A stretch of 64,000 bases of DNA from Megascapheus bottae (GCA_024803745.1 JANJXV010000024.1:9563427-9627426), one strand, 5' to 3'; shown: positions 22,127-34,496, counted from the first letter of the stretch. Translations and numbers: made by a program. The notes: a model not told the origin generated them from the sequence alone.

Positions 22127-22335
22127 TTTTTTTTTTTTTTTTTTTTTTTACCAGTCCTGGGCTTGAGCTCAGGGCCTGAGCACTGTCCTTGGACTTTCTC
22201 AAGGCTAGAGCTGTACCACTTGAGCCTCAGCACCACTTCCGGCTTTTTTCTATGTATGTGGTACCGAGGAATCGAACCCGGGTCTTCATGCATGCTAGGC
22301 AAGCACTTTAACCACTAGGCCAAACTCCCGGCCCG
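22127..22335 (-). mobile_element. IDL-Geo SINE with target-site duplication
   Basis: Well-preserved full-length dimer with a T-run of about 22 (22127-22150) and intact B box (GAATCGAACCC on +, GGGTTCGATTC in sense). It is flanked by ATCATTTATGTTTT (22104-22117 and 22336-22349). Nine extra bases, GTGAGACTC on +, lie between the left duplication and the T-run, outside the A-tail. Confidence 0.95.
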
Positions 22336-22349
22336 ATCATTTATGTTTT

Positions 22350-23740
22350 CTTACCAGTCCTTAGCTTGTTGTTTTTGTTAACTTGCATAGAAGGATCCAA
22401 TCTCTATTATTGGGGCAGGTTTGTCCAGCCTTGGATTTTGTCAGCTGGATAATCTTGTCGCTGAGTCTCAGAGTTTCTACACCAGCTTGGGTTGGTCTTT
22501 CTCAAGGAAGAATGTAAGTTAAGCTTATACAGGGCTACTGAGGCCAAGACATGGAAATGACCAATCGATACCTCTCCTGTACTCTAGGATGTTAATGTCT
22601 CTGGCTCGAAGAGAGAGTTACAAATTCACAGGGCAAAACTGCTGAATATATATAGCAAATGGTATAGAATTGTGTCCATTTGGATAATTAAGCTACCACA
22701 AAGATAAGATACCTAAAAAGAAAGGTATATTTTCAAAAAGATGCTATGACAATTCTTCAGAGAAATTGAATCAATAAGATAGATAAATGGTAGATAGATA
22801 GACCGATAAACAGAAAGTAGTGAGGATGGAGATGGGGATATATTAGAGGGGAATTAGAGGAATTATATAACTATGGCATCTAAGAAAAAATATCAATCAT
22901 TAATTCATACAAATAGCAATGGCCAATCACTATCAACTCTATACTATGCGCTTGGATATTTTATAGAATTTAATTAATTAATAATCAAGTTTTCAAAATC
23001 ACTCTTTAGACATTGCTAGGCTCCTCTTAGAAAACAGTGACTTTTGGAGCCATAAGGAATGTATTCATGGCCAGAGGACTGTTAAACAGCATAACCATGA
23101 TTCAGCTCAGACCGAGGATAGGATTGCTATGCAGTACCATCCTTCATTAATCCCGTGGGTTGGCTGTTGCGCAAGTCAAGCAAAACAAAGAAATAAACAA
23201 ACTCTGATCTGTGAGGTGATTGTTACTCTGCATTAAACACAAATACACTAATTCAAATTGGAAGCAATGATCTTGAGCCATCACTATTTTATATGTAATT
23301 ATAAATAGAGGTAAACTAGAGAAATACCTTAGAGGATTGTTGCCTTACACTTGCAGAGTCTATATTATAATTGGTAGCCCTGCTTCCACAGCAGAATGAA
23401 CCAATTAACTAAGTTTCCATCCAGCTGCTTGCTAAAATGTCAAGACTAAAACAAGATTCATTTAAAAGCATACAGTAATGAATGGGGTCCATTTTAAATA
23501 AACACCCCAGGCTGTGTTCCCAATTAGAAGTTTGAAATGATTGGTATCTGAAAATTGTAACATGGTCTTAGTATTTTTTCTAGTTTTATTAGATGTTCTG
23601 CTGTCTCGTGCCACCTGAAACCTAGGCATTTTATGCAAAGTTGTCTAGTACATGAAAAATACTTTAAAAGTGAATAGAAAGAATTATCTAAAATGCCTGT
23701 TAATAGATATAGATATGATGACGACCAACTTAAAAAACAT
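22350..23740. other. Unique sequence, no gene seen
   Basis: AT-rich. A GATA-type simple patch lies near 22775-22805. No ORF of note. Confidence 0.45.
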
Positions 23741-23762
23741 CACAAAGTTCAGAATCATCCTT

Positions 23763-23972
23763 GTTTTTTTTTTTTTTTTTTTTTTTGCCAGTCCTGGGCT
23801 TGAGCTCAAGGCTTGAGCACTGACCTTGGACTTTCTCAAGGCTAGAGCTGTACCACTTGAGCCTCAGCACCACTTCCGGCTTTTTTTCTATGTATGTGGT
23901 ACCAAGGAATCGAACCCGAGTCTTTGTGCACGCTAGGCAAGCATTTTAACCACTAGGCAAAACTCCCGGCCC
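23763..23972 (-). mobile_element. IDL-Geo SINE
   Basis: Full-length dimer with a T-run of about 24. The left-monomer 5' end is at about 23972 (CTCCCGGCC on +). The flanks share CCTTGTTTTT / CCTTGGTTTTT-like strings that may be the worn target-site duplication. The long A-tail suggests relative youth. Confidence 0.93.
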
Positions 23973-23980
23973 TCAGCCTT

Positions 23981-26274
23981 GGTTTTTTTTCTTCTCTTAC
24001 TGCATCTCCTCTCTCCACTCACACCTCCACCTGGCATGTATTTCTTAGTGTATACTTAGAAATCTGTACATTAAAATTTTTTTATTTCCCCTCTTATCTC
24101 CCTTATGGTTGTCAGTATCCTGCTTCTCACTTTCCTGTCTTTTTCTTTTATAGCATGGTGGTGAGATAAAGCAATAACTTTCTAGCGGATTTTCTTTAGT
24201 TTATTCTTTACCCATATTCATTCTAGTTAAGATGTCAACAAAAATATGCTCCAAACTTTCTACATTATAATCTAGCTTTAACTTTTTTTTTAAATGACTC
24301 ATTATTAGCATTTTGGTAGAATTTTCCCAAGTCATTGGATGGCTTGGGGAATTCTACCTGACCATTTCAATCCAGTTTTAGGTGATAATGAAACTAGATT
24401 AGAGAGGTAAGTCTAGGGAAGGAAAGAACAGATGATGCTCAACCATACTTCTCAAAATCTCTGTGGGAGAATTAAGACTTCTCTCTCAATATCACAAGAG
24501 AGATGAGGGCTAGTATAAAATGACACCAAATGGTTCTGTTCTCTATTTCTATGGCTGCCATGACTCCTCCTTTCTCACTGCCATTTCAGAGGGAAATAAT
24601 TCATTTATCCCATGTCATTCTCATCCCTCCTTTATGAAGTTGTGATTATTTCAATATATAGGTTCATATCTATATTATGGACATCAATCATATTATGCAT
24701 ATAATTTCATTATACCAAGCCATATCTTTATTATGCATTTCACCTAGCCATTAAGAAAGAGTAAGCCCTGCCATTTCTGCCCTCAGGAGTTTCACTGTCT
24801 AGGATGATGTAGGCATTAAGAAAATCTTGTAATATGCAGCAGGTAATTTATAACTGCAACAAGCATAAAAAGTTTATAGTCCTGACAGATTACCATTGGA
24901 AATTTGACTTCATTAGGGACTGTGATAACTCAATTGAGAGAGGACTGGGTAGATATTAAGTGAGAAGGCACTGGTAGATAGTAAATGAACAGAGATGAGA
25001 ATGGGTGAGAAAAATTTCTAGGTAGAGGCAGAAGAATGGGAAAAATCCTTTTATTCACATTCCTTTTAGTAGTTAAAACCTTTTAGTAGTCAGAACTTAT
25101 CATTTTAGAGCCCCTTTCCTTTACAATGGCCCTTTTTCTGTGTGGAGTGCAAATTCTGCAGCGTGGTTTATAATTCTGTATGACACAGGACCTAGGGAAA
25201 AGTTAAAAAATCAAAAGGAGACATAGCAAAACAAACCAATAAAATGTGTGAAGTTATCAGAAATGTCAATAACAAAGCTATTGGGATTTTGTAGGTAAAG
25301 ATCTTTAACAATATAAAACCTCTGCGGTGTGATGCTGATTATTTCTAATGATTTAACAATAAATCAAAATCATTGCATGCCCTGAAAGATTTTAAACTTG
25401 GAAACAAAGCTCTTTTTAACCTATATGGAATTTAGATATTTGTCAATGATTTGATAGCTTACACAAACTAATATTGCTTTGACATTCCCACATATCAATG
25501 TAACTGAAAAAAAAACTTTAAAGGAAAGCAAAACAAAAATGGTGTTGAGTCTTATAGCCACAGTGGCTCTATAGGTTGATTTATCTGTCAAATGCTTTAT
25601 CTCCATTAAAGTGATATAACATCTTAAACAAATGATAAAATTTGATGGTTGTTATCCATTCATGTCACAGCAAGGAAGACAGCTTTTCATTGTATCAGAT
25701 AAAAGACTCTCCCAGAGTATGTTGCAAAGCCTCTAACAGGTGAAAAGAAAAACCACTGTTTCTTTGCAAGGTAAGGCACACAAATGAAAGAGGGTAGGTA
25801 GATGTTTGTTTGTGGACACACACAGTTACGGAGAATAAAACCTGGTAGATTATTGAAATTGCATATAGAGTCATTCATGGAAGATGAACTCACCATCCAG
25901 AACTGAAGATAAGATCCCATTTACTTCCATTCCAATCAATGTTGTCTCTCTTACCAAGACACCAAAATCAGTCCACAGACTGTTATTGTAGCTTAAAGTT
26001 CGAGACTGACCAAATTCTAATTCCAGAGCCTTGAGAAAAGGATGCTATTATTTCCTTTAAGTTGAAATTGCTTATCTGTAAAATGGACAGAGAGACAGAA
26101 AGGGGGTGGTCACAGTTTTATTTTATGGATCTTCTCTACTCTTTCAACTACATCCATCCAGGGCCAGGCAGCAAGTTTTGCCTTCTGTTCATGGAGTGCA
26201 TTGGTTTACACCACACTGCACTATCAAAAGGTGAGAAATGAGTGCTGCGTAGAATATATAAAATTTATTTGACC
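23981..26274. other. Mostly unique sequence, no gene seen
   Basis: An MIR-like trace may lie at 24380-24420 (GAAACTAGATTAGAGAGGTA). ORFs at 25421-25606 and 25687-25920 on the minus strand have no known domains. 25065-25095 contains a doubled CCTTTTAGTAGT unit. Confidence 0.45.
26025..26095 (+). repeat. Possible MIR trace
   Basis: GAAATTGCTTATCTGTAAAA resembles the MIR 'cctcatctgtaaaatgg' core. Too short and diverged for a firm call. Confidence 0.3.
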
Positions 26275-26735
26275 TTGTAGATTTGTAGGCACATTCTAAT
26301 TATTACAAATGATGGAAACCATGCATCCTGTTTCTTTGGGTCTGGCTTACCTTACTTAGTATATTTTTTTTCCAAGTCTTTTCATTTCCTTATGAATGAT
26401 GCAATGTCATTCTTTTTGATGGAAGCATAGAATTCCACTGTGGATTTATACCACATTTTCTTGGTCCATTAGTCCACCAGGGGGCATCTGCGTTGATACA
26501 ATATCTTGGCTATGATAAACAATACTGCACAATGAGCATGAACATGCTGGTGGCTTTAGTGTGGCCTGGTTTGTTGTTAATTGGATAAATGCTGAGGAGT
26601 GGGATTACTGGGTCATAGGGAAGTACAGTGTTTAGTTTTTTGAGGAACCTCCACACTGCTTTCCAGAGTGGTTGAACAAGTGAGATCACCAACAATGTAG
26701 TAGCATTTCCTTTTGGCCACATCCTTTCCAGGATA
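26275..26735 (-). mobile_element. L1 ORF2 C-terminal fragment, moderately old
   Basis: The minus strand follows ORF2: the frame at 26510-26746 contains [19 protein letters not shown] and IPLLSIYP. The IDDW-type and poly-Ile parts follow toward 26275. Frames are broken, and 3' UTR is not evident. Confidence 0.85.
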
Positions 26736-26789
26736 GTAAAAGACAAAGAATTACACCTGGGCCTGATTAATTAAGAAGTTGTTTAAAGA

Positions 26790-27160
26790 TTCACACAATG
26801 AGAACAAAAGGGGATATTCCGAGGAGAGGATCACAAGGGCTTAATAGCTATATGAATGTGATCATACAAAAGGATGCTTATAAAAATGAACTCCAAGAGA
26901 TGGAAGTAAGAAGTTTTTCTATTGTACAGTTTTCAGTTATCTTTTGTTTTTCTTTTCTTCTTTCTTTTTTTCTTCTGTTTATTCCCTCCTGTCACTGTTT
27001 ATGATTTCCTATGCAACATCCACAGCAGGGAAACCAGGAGCAAAAAACTTGGATGAGAATGAGAGAGGAATTGGTTGACACTGTTCAAAAGGAATTGTAC
27101 TCATTGCCTGACTCATGTAACTGTAATCCCTCTGTATATAAATTTATTTTTTTTAAAGTA
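26790..27160 (+). mobile_element. Probable older L1 3' UTR
   Basis: The end (CTGACTCATGTAACTGTAAT, then CCCTCTGTATAT and an A/T-rich tail) resembles older rodent L1 3' ends. Upstream sequence is AG-rich with a T-rich patch at 26930-26975. The orientation opposes the neighbouring L1 fragment, so this is a separate insertion. The family is inferred. Confidence 0.4.
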
Positions 27161-28600
27161 TGTGAGTAACTTGTTCACCAGCTTGAAAGACCCACTGTAG
27201 AAACCTGTTGAATGAATTGAATTACTGAAGCATTACAAGTCATGGTTGTAGGAAAACAGCGCACATTTATTAAGTAAATATGGAAAAATAATCTATGTTC
27301 ATAATGTTGTATTACTTTCTTATAGTAGGACAAAATTTTGCTACATAAATTTCTTAACTGCAATTTTTTTTAAAGAAATGGATCTTGGCAGAAAATGTCT
27401 ATGGTTCCCAGTATGGAATCTCCACTGAGCACAGATGTGCTCAGATTTATATAGTCAGATGATTGTAGCAAGAACACAACTGAACATTTGGTTTTGTGAG
27501 TTCAAGCAGATGGAAATATTCAAGCACCGGATGTCTGTTTATTCAAAGTAGTTGTGATATCTTGAGAAATTTGAAGTTTATGTCATATTTTCCATTAGTG
27601 ATCAAAATAAGAGAAGTGCAATTTGTAAGTTGTTTTGTATACAGTATCTCCAGATAGAATGTTTTGCTAAACTGTGAAGCTGGTGGCATCTTGTCTTGTA
27701 TTTGGTGTCAGGATGCAGACAGTCTTCATTTCTTTTGTTTACACTGACTTTTCACTTTGTGACTCCCATGGTACTAATCTTTGTTTTTCTTTCCTTTTCT
27801 TAATTTTGCTAAGAGGGAACAGATGTACAAGTACAAAACATTTACTTAATTTTTTGAGATTCACAAAACCATGCCCATTCTCTAAACTACTGAGAGTGTG
27901 AACCAGATATGGCATAATCCACTATTTTATTTTTAATGTGAGTTATCTGGAAAGGTATTGTTTCAATGTCATTGAAGAAATCTCAGATTATTCTCCTTGG
28001 AACAGTGATTTCTTGGAAATGTTCAGTTAAATTTAATAAAGGGACATTTCCTTTAAGCAATCCACAAGAGTCATTGTTTTCGGTCTTTTTACAATGGGAA
28101 GTCATGTTCACAATATCCATTTGCTCCTGAAATCTAATTAACTTATCACCTCCAGTCACAGGATCTATTAGTTTAAAATGTGCTGAGGTGTACGCTAAGC
28201 AAATTCAGATTGTCAGCAGTCATGTCATTGTTTTCAGCACTGATAGTTTTCCAAAACAAACTATGATGAGTACATTGGGGAAATTAACTAGAAGCCATAA
28301 GAGGATAGTTTTCAAGAATGATTATAATGAAGTTTTGCCAGTCCTACATGGACACTGCACACAGTGGCCTGTGTGCTCTTAGCTCCTAAGAATAAGCAGT
28401 CCTATGTTTAAATGTCTCAGTCAAAATTTGGATGAGTTGTATTAATTCCCATTGCTATTCATCAGTCTCTTACTATTAAAGAGTGTTTGTATGTATGGAC
28501 CAAAATTCTATACCATATGCTACTTTGGATTTCAATGCCATTTCAAACCTATAGAAACAGGAACATCAATGGACCTTTTAGGCCGTTTATAAATTTTTCT
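27161..28600. other. Unique sequence, no gene seen
   Basis: Short ORFs (62-75 codons) only, with no recognised domain. No RNA gene seen. Confidence 0.45.
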
Positions 28601-29080
28601 ACTTTTCTCCATTTGTTTTATCTTTTATCATTTCTTCTTTCCTTCTATTCCTGTCTCAGTCACTGTTGTTCTCACATATGTACGCAATTGCTTTTTTTCT
28701 TAAACTCTTAAGAGGAATGAGACTGGGATTTACTACTTCATGTACTACAAAAATTTCCCACATATCCTCTCCAAGAACATGAACATTTTCTTCCAAAAGA
28801 GTGTACTTCTTAAAAATCAATATTGAAAAGTCCCCATTATTACCTGATGGAAAGTTGATAGGTAAATTTTCTAGGTTGTCTGGATAATAATAAAATCATA
28901 CAAGCTATGGGCTAATTTGTTCAGCAGATTTTACATAATCATATGGTTGTAATATTCATTATCTTACTGTTTTTATAAGTGTTTTAACTCTTCTTACTGA
29001 TAAGTAATATTTTACTAATATACCACAGCTCATTTACTTGTTTATTGTAGAGACTATTTCAATGGCATCATTTTTGGTGA
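28600..29080 (-). mobile_element. Possible very old L1 fragment
   Basis: 28985-29080 (TTACTGATAAGTAATATTTT, then ACTAATATACCACAGCTC and TTTATTG) matches the order of an L1 ORF2 end on the minus strand at low identity. It lines up with the old L1 at 30220-30790 across a younger L1 insertion. The left limit is uncertain. Confidence 0.4.
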
Positions 29081-29330
29081 TCATGAGTCAAGGTCCCATG
29101 AAGACTTAATTAAGCTCAAGTTTGTCTGAAGGCTGAGATTAAGGCTTATGGTAAGAAGTGATAGATAACATACCAAATTATGTCAGCCTTAGAAATAGAA
29201 AGACATGTCCCACAGAACTTGTATAATATTACTCTCTTTGTGAGAATTCCTTTCTGTTATTATCAGTTATCTTAATATCACCATTTACTGTTAATTTATA
29301 TCTTAATTTAATTTCAATTCATCTTTTCTT

Positions 29331-30205
29331 TTTTCAATTGTTGGGATAATGTATAGAGGGGTTACAGTTACATTTGTCAGGTAGTAGGTTCATTACTTCT
29401 CACACATTGATACCCCTTCTCATGTTTTTGTCCCATTCCCCTCCCAATCATTTTATTTTCCTCCCTTCCTTTTTCTATTTCAAATAAACATAGATACAAT
29501 ATACCAGATAACAAAGTAAAATACAGTAACAACATGAGATTAATCATAAAGGGAAAAAAGAAAAGAGAAATAACATAGTACATTAAGAAGAACAATCACA
29601 CACAAGATAAAGCTCTTGTTTCCATATCCTGGAGTTCCTTTCATTTAGTCTCATCCTGTATGACTTTATATACCTAGGTTTTGAGCTATTCTAATCCTTA
29701 GCTAGGAGAAGTCCTTGATGTGGACTACTTATTATCAATAAGGGAAACCATTGAGCCTATGTTCCTCAGGGTCTGGCTTACTTCACTTAATATGATTTTT
29801 TCCCCCAAGTTTTCCATTTCCTTATGAATGGGGAAATGTTATTTTTTCAGATGGCAGCATAGAATTCCATTGTGTATAAATAGCACATCTTCTTTACCAA
29901 TTTCTTTCTTTTTCTTCCAATGTATGTGGTACTGAGGAACTGAACCCAAGTCTCCATGGGTGCTAAGCAAGCACTCTACCATTAGGCCAAACTCCCAGCC
30001 TCTAAATACCCCATCTTCTTGATCCATTCATGTACTGAGGAGCATCTGGGTTGGTTCTATATCTTAACTATGGTAAATAATGCTGCACTGAACATCCTTG
30101 TGCTAGTGGCTTTAGTATGTAAATGCCAAGGAGTGGAATTTCTAGGTCATAGGGGAGCTCTATGGTTAGACTTTTGAGGAATTGCCATATTGCTTTCCAT
30201 AGTTA
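29331..30205 (-). mobile_element. Young L1, 5'-truncated, with target-site duplication
   Basis: 3' UTR lies at 29331-29650 and the ORF2 C-terminus at 29650-30205. It is flanked by AATTCATCTTTTCTT (29316-29330) and AATTCATCTTTCTT (30206-30219). It is itself interrupted by a monomeric ID-like SINE. It sits inside older L1-derived sequence. Confidence 0.93.
29895..30002 (-). mobile_element. Monomeric ID-like (IDL) SINE with its own tail
   Basis: Only the left monomer is present: sense strand GGCTGGGAGTTTGGCCTAAT, then the B-box region GGGTTCAGTTCC, then CACATACAT. An A/G-rich tail (GGAAGAAAAAGAAAGAAA) follows at once. The flanks TAAATAGCACATCTTCTT (29877-29894) and TAAATACCCCATCTTCTT (30003-30020) form an 18-bp duplication with two mismatches. 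No Geo monomer was ever part of this insertion as it stands. Confidence 0.88.
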
Positions 30206-30219
30206 AATTCATCTTTCTT

Positions 30220-30790
30220 AACTGTCAACCTATGTGCACCTTTTCAGGGGTATATTGTCCCTATTTTCTTCTTTTGTTAAGTATCTGTTCAAATCATTTT
30301 CACATCTGTTTACTTTTACTTTTGCAATTTACATATCATGAATGTAAGTAATTTTCAGTTACATAATTCACAAGTATTTTCTTTGAGGTTTGCTTATCCA
30401 TTTCTTCATAGCATGAAAGGCAAGCACTCTACCACTAGGCCAAACTCCCAACCAATACTTTTAATTTTAAAGTACAAGTTAGTGTTTTTAACATTTTACA
30501 ATTATGCTTTCTCTGCCTAGTTTAAGTAATAAATATTTAACCCTAAGCCATGAAATTCTACACCCAAGTTCACCTCAAGATATTTTAGGGCTGTAGCTTT
30601 GACATTTAGGTTTTTATAATTAATTTCAGGTTAATTTTCATGTATGATATGAAATCCTGGTTCAGGTTCATTTTCAACAGGAATAATCAACTGTCTCAGG
30701 GTCATTTACTAAAAAGAGTATCCTTTCCTATTTTAATACTTTGGCATGTTTGTTGAAAATTAACTGAAATAGACATCAACTTCCACATGG
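30220..30790 (-). mobile_element. Old L1 ORF2 fragment with ID-like scrap
   Basis: The minus-strand order fits ancient mammalian L1: GTATCTGTTCAAATCA, AGATATTTTAGGGCTGTAGC, GACATTTAGGTTTTTATAA, then GTATCCTTTCCTATTT on +. A 50-bp piece of ID-like left monomer lies at 30405-30454 (GCACTCTACCACTAGGCCAA). All coding frames are lost. Confidence 0.65.
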
Positions 30791-32529
30791 TACATAGAGC
30801 ATTGGAAAAGAATGCCCTGTGTATTCTGACTAATCTAAATCAACAGGAAATCATAAAATCATGACTTTTAAGGCCTCCAAAGAACAGGGCAACAAAGTAA
30901 CATGGATTATGAGGTTGAAAAAGTCTCTCTGGGGATGCATGAACTAGTTTATCATCTGTTTATCTGCCCATAGAAGAGTATGAGAGGATTGGTGTCTACC
31001 AGGTAAGTGAATAAGAAAAATAAGTTACAATTTTAATACATTCATATTGGATGTTGGTTCTGTCCAGTGGACACTGTAATTACAGAAAAAGGATTACCCT
31101 TGCAAATATATCCATATATAAAATATATGGATATAAATGTGTATTAATATAATTACATATGTATATTGGCACAAAAGGTGAGGTATAAGTTCAAATCAAG
31201 AATCTGGATATACAGCCACCATGAATAAGTTTAGGTATTTCATCCCCTGCTTGATTCAGAAATCATTAAAGGAGGCTTGCATTTTCTAATTTATAATTGC
31301 TTTAAATGACCTGCTGATGTCTTTCTACAGAAATTCATATAGCCTTTTTTAGGAGAACAGAATCCAGTTGCATTAGGCTTCAACTGACCAAGAAATAAGT
31401 TATATTTTCTTAATCACTTTCTGAGAAGCTTCAAGTTTATTTAGACTAGGGGGGTTGTCATTTTGAAAATAGCAGTTTATCTTAGTCTATGGCCAAATAC
31501 AGCATCAAATGCACTCAAGTTTATGCTTTTACAAAGAGTTTGAAAGGCATAATGTAATTTGAATTATTTCTTGGTACCCATATAGTGTCTTGTTTGATTT
31601 TTTTGTCTATTTTATGATTGATTCTGTTTATGAAGAACATTTAATTGGATTCACCAAGTTTTTCATTTTAGGGTTCTTGGGGAGCACATCGCTGTATCAC
31701 TGATGTGATTTCAGGTTATTAAATATTAAACACAGACTCAAGAACACTTGAATTTCAAAGATAATTAAATATTTCAGAATTTTTCATCATTTCAGATTAC
31801 AACTTTATACTTTGTGCTGATTTTGTTTTAATGTGGCAATAGCTTGAAATAGGTAGAAATTGACTTTAGTTTTCAGTATTTTGTGGAACAATATTTATTT
31901 GCATGGCAATGGATCACTTCTTAAGAAAAAAAGAGGAAAACACAGTATTAGCCACATTTTCTTTTTTCCTCTTGAATAAGAATGTAAAAATATTTTTTAG
32001 TTTTCTTAAGCAAGCACAATTTCATGGGACATTCTTAGCCTCAAAGGACACAAATAATTTGAATATTTATGTTTTTAAATCTTAAGTAAGCAAAGAGTTT
32101 AAGAGAAAGTACTATTATAGTCTGTGACTAACTAATAATTTAATCTAACTTGATAGACAAATACATCTTGTCAAGGGAATGGAAGATTCAATATTTTGAA
32201 GAAATCAATTTTTCCCAATATACTGCAGTTAAAATTCTATCAAGATTTTTGTAAGGAAATTGACAAATATCTAAAGTGTTTATGGAAAATCAGACTGCAT
32301 AATAACTAAGGCAATTTTGAGTTAGAATAAGAATAGAGGATTTACATAGCAAATACAGGATTTATTTTTTGACTATAGCAGTTAAAACTAAGCAGTTAAG
32401 ATATTTCACTGAATGATAGATGACTAGAGCAAAGGAGCAGAATAGCTATTTACAAACGGCCACACGTAAATATCTCCTGTTTTGTGAAAAAGCAGACATA
32501 TTATGGCCAAGTGAACTACACTATAATAT
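30791..32529. other. Unique sequence, no gene seen
   Basis: Contains the perfect hairpin at 31107-31135 and chance splice-like strings near 30974-31002. The 60-codon ORF at 31903-32085 has no known domain. Confidence 0.45.
31107..31135. repeat. Perfect AT-rich inverted repeat
   Basis: 13-bp arms (31107-31119 and 31123-31135) pair perfectly around a 3-base AAA loop. The core is TATATCCATATAT-like. Such palindromes arise often in AT-rich DNA. No function is implied. Confidence 0.9.
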
Positions 32530-32740
32530 CTTTTTTTCTTTTCCTTTTTTTTCTTTTGCCAGTCCTGGGCCTTGAACTCAGAGCCTAAACACTGTTCTTG
32601 GGTTTTCTCAAGGCTAGTGCTCTACCACTGGAGCCACAGCACCACTTCTGGCTTTTTCTATGTATGTGGTACTGAGGAATCGAACCTGGGTCTTCGTTTA
32701 TGCTAGGCAAGCACCCTACCACTAGGCCAAATTCCTGGCC
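32530..32740 (-). mobile_element. IDL-Geo SINE
   Basis: Full dimer with a mixed T/C tail on + (TTTTTTCTTTTCC pattern) and the B box GAATCGAACC. More diverged than the 22-kb copy. Target-site duplication unclear (TATAATATCT / CATAATTTCT). Confidence 0.9.
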
Positions 32741-33225
32741 TCATAATTTCTACTTTACATATGAAATTAGTTCAAGTTGGATTTTTAGATTTAATAACAA
32801 AGCTTTGGGCAACATTTGGATTCTTTTCCTCTCAGTCTCTCATAATTTCTGTTCCTTTCTATTTCTTTGCTTTTAACAGTTTCCTTAAAGTTGAAGTTCC
32901 TAGTTATTTTATTAGGCTAAACGAGATTCAACTTGTTGGAAATTGTATACTTATTTGTTGTGTTATGAAAGTCGAAAATAAAATAAACGAGTGTAGAACG
33001 GATCCTCAACTTGGGTGTTGATTTTTTTAGGAAATTTGTAAGCTGTTATTTCTATTTTATATCCATTTCATAGATATCTAAGTCACTGAGATTTATTTAA
33101 ATCACTTAAGGTTTTTTGATCAATTGCCTAGTTAAGATAAAACCTTTCTTATTTACTTTAGATAATCAGGATAGGAATGTGCAAATTTCTTCAAGCTTAC
33201 ATTTTCCTGGAGATTAAACAAATAT
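32741..33225. other. Unique sequence, no gene seen
   Basis: An 86-codon ORF (32761-33021) is hydrophobic by base composition. It has no recognisable domain and no start context that stands out. Confidence 0.4.
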
Positions 33226-33440
33226 CTGAGCTGGGAGCTGGTCTCATGTCTGTAATCCTATCTACTCAAGAGGCTGAGATCTGAGGATCACAGTTCAAAA
33301 GCCACCAGGGCAGACTGTTATCTCTAATTCACTACTCAAAAACCAGACATGGAACTGTGGGTCAAGTTGTAGAGCTCTAACTTCGAACACAAAGAGACTC
33401 AGGGGCCTGCATTCAAGTTCCATAGTTCACAAAACAAAAA
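33226..33440 (+). mobile_element. Old B1-Geo or B1-dID-like SINE
   Basis: The B1-like head (CTGTAATCCTATCTACTCAA, GAGGCTGAGATCTGAGGATC) is clear. The linker is eroded, and the right monomer reads GTCAAGTTGTAGAGCTCTAA with CTGCATTCAAGTTCC. Ends in an A-rich tail at 33431-33455. Confidence 0.8.
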
Positions 33441-33518
33441 AAAAAACAGCAACAAAACAAACAAAAACCCCCACAAATGCCATTGTATTGTATGTATGGT
33501 CAGAGCTTTTGTGTTCAA

Positions 33519-33664
33519 ATATATTTTATTGTTGGGGTAATGTATACAGGGGTTACAGTTACATTCTTCAGTACTGGGTACATTACTTCTTGAACATTGC
33601 TACCCCTTCTCATATTTTTCTCCGAATTTCCCTGCCCCATGCCCCTCCCTCAATGATTTTTCTT
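33519..33664 (-). mobile_element. Short L1 3' tail
   Basis: About 145 bp of the young L1 3' end (TTGTTGGGGTAATGTATACA, CATTACTTCTTGAACATTGC, then a C-rich tract on +). Heavily 5'-truncated. Confidence 0.88.
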
Positions 33665-34261
33665 TACATGCCAAAAGCTCTTTTCCTTGTACAGGGCTTA
33701 TAAGCAGACAAAGGTTATCAAAAGTGACCAACACTGTCATTTAAGGGACACAATAAATGTGATAGAGGTTAGGGAACAAGGAAAAACATCTTCCAGTTGA
33801 GTGATGTGAGGGATCTGGGGATTTTTTTCTTGCTAGACTTTTACATTTTGATGTCATGTACATAAAATCTAGAACCCCAGAGATATACATTGGAGCACTC
33901 CTACAAGTGAGAGGACCCTGAGCAGAGTGTTGTAAGTAAAAAAAAATCAATATCTTCCAATCACCAATTCTAATTTAATAATTCTCTTCTTTCCTACAGT
34001 ATTATGTAGGAAGCAAATAGGTTACTGTTATGAAATCATAGAATTAAACAGGGAAATTACTTTCTAATAAAGGAAAAGCTTTTAAACCATCTACAATGAA
34101 ATGCCAATCTAAAATTTGTTATTAAACACCTTATAAAAATAAATCTTACACAATCCATAATAGTTTAAAAATGACACTTACCTAGAAATCACTCTTGCAA
34201 AGTTCTTCCAGATGAATATATTTTCTCACAGAAAAATCTTATATTTAAGAATAAGTGTCAT
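33665..34261. other. Unique sequence, no gene seen
   Basis: No recognised element. The minus-strand ORF at 33741-33950 (69 codons) has no known domain. Confidence 0.4.
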
Positions 34262-34454
34262 GCAGGGTGCTGGTGGCTCATGCCTGTAATTCTAACTACT
34301 CAAGAGGCTGAGATCTGAGGATCCGGGTTTAACTCTGATCTCTAATTAAGTACCAAAAGTTGGAAGTAGATCTATGACACAGTGGTAGACTGTTAGCCTT
34401 GAGTATAAAAACTCAGGGATAATGCCCAGGTCCTAAGTTTATGCCCTAGAGCCG

Positions 34455-34456
<2 letters not shown>
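34262..34456 (+). mobile_element. Old B1-Geo type SINE
   Basis: Clear B1-like head (GGTGGCTCATGCCTGTAATT). The linker is shortened and the right monomer is recognisable (GTTAGCCTTGAGTATAAAAA, CTCAGGGATAATGCCCAGG). The tail is (AC)n. Confidence 0.85.

Positions 34457-34494
<38 letters not shown>
34457..34494. repeat. (AC)n microsatellite at a SINE 3' end
   Basis: About 19 AC units immediately after GAGCCGGT, the end of the SINE right monomer. Confidence 0.97.

Positions 34495-34496
<2 letters not shown>

Noticed and set aside
24375..24406. Exon-like segment ending in GTAAGT
   Set aside because: The string GAAACTAGATTAGAGAGGTA resembles the MIR core, which often mimics a donor site.
30974..31002. 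29-bp segment between an acceptor-like tract and GTAAGT (micro-exon candidate)
   Set aside because: Equally good short acceptor/donor pairs appear elsewhere in the window (for example about 18350-18370 on the minus strand), so chance is sufficient.
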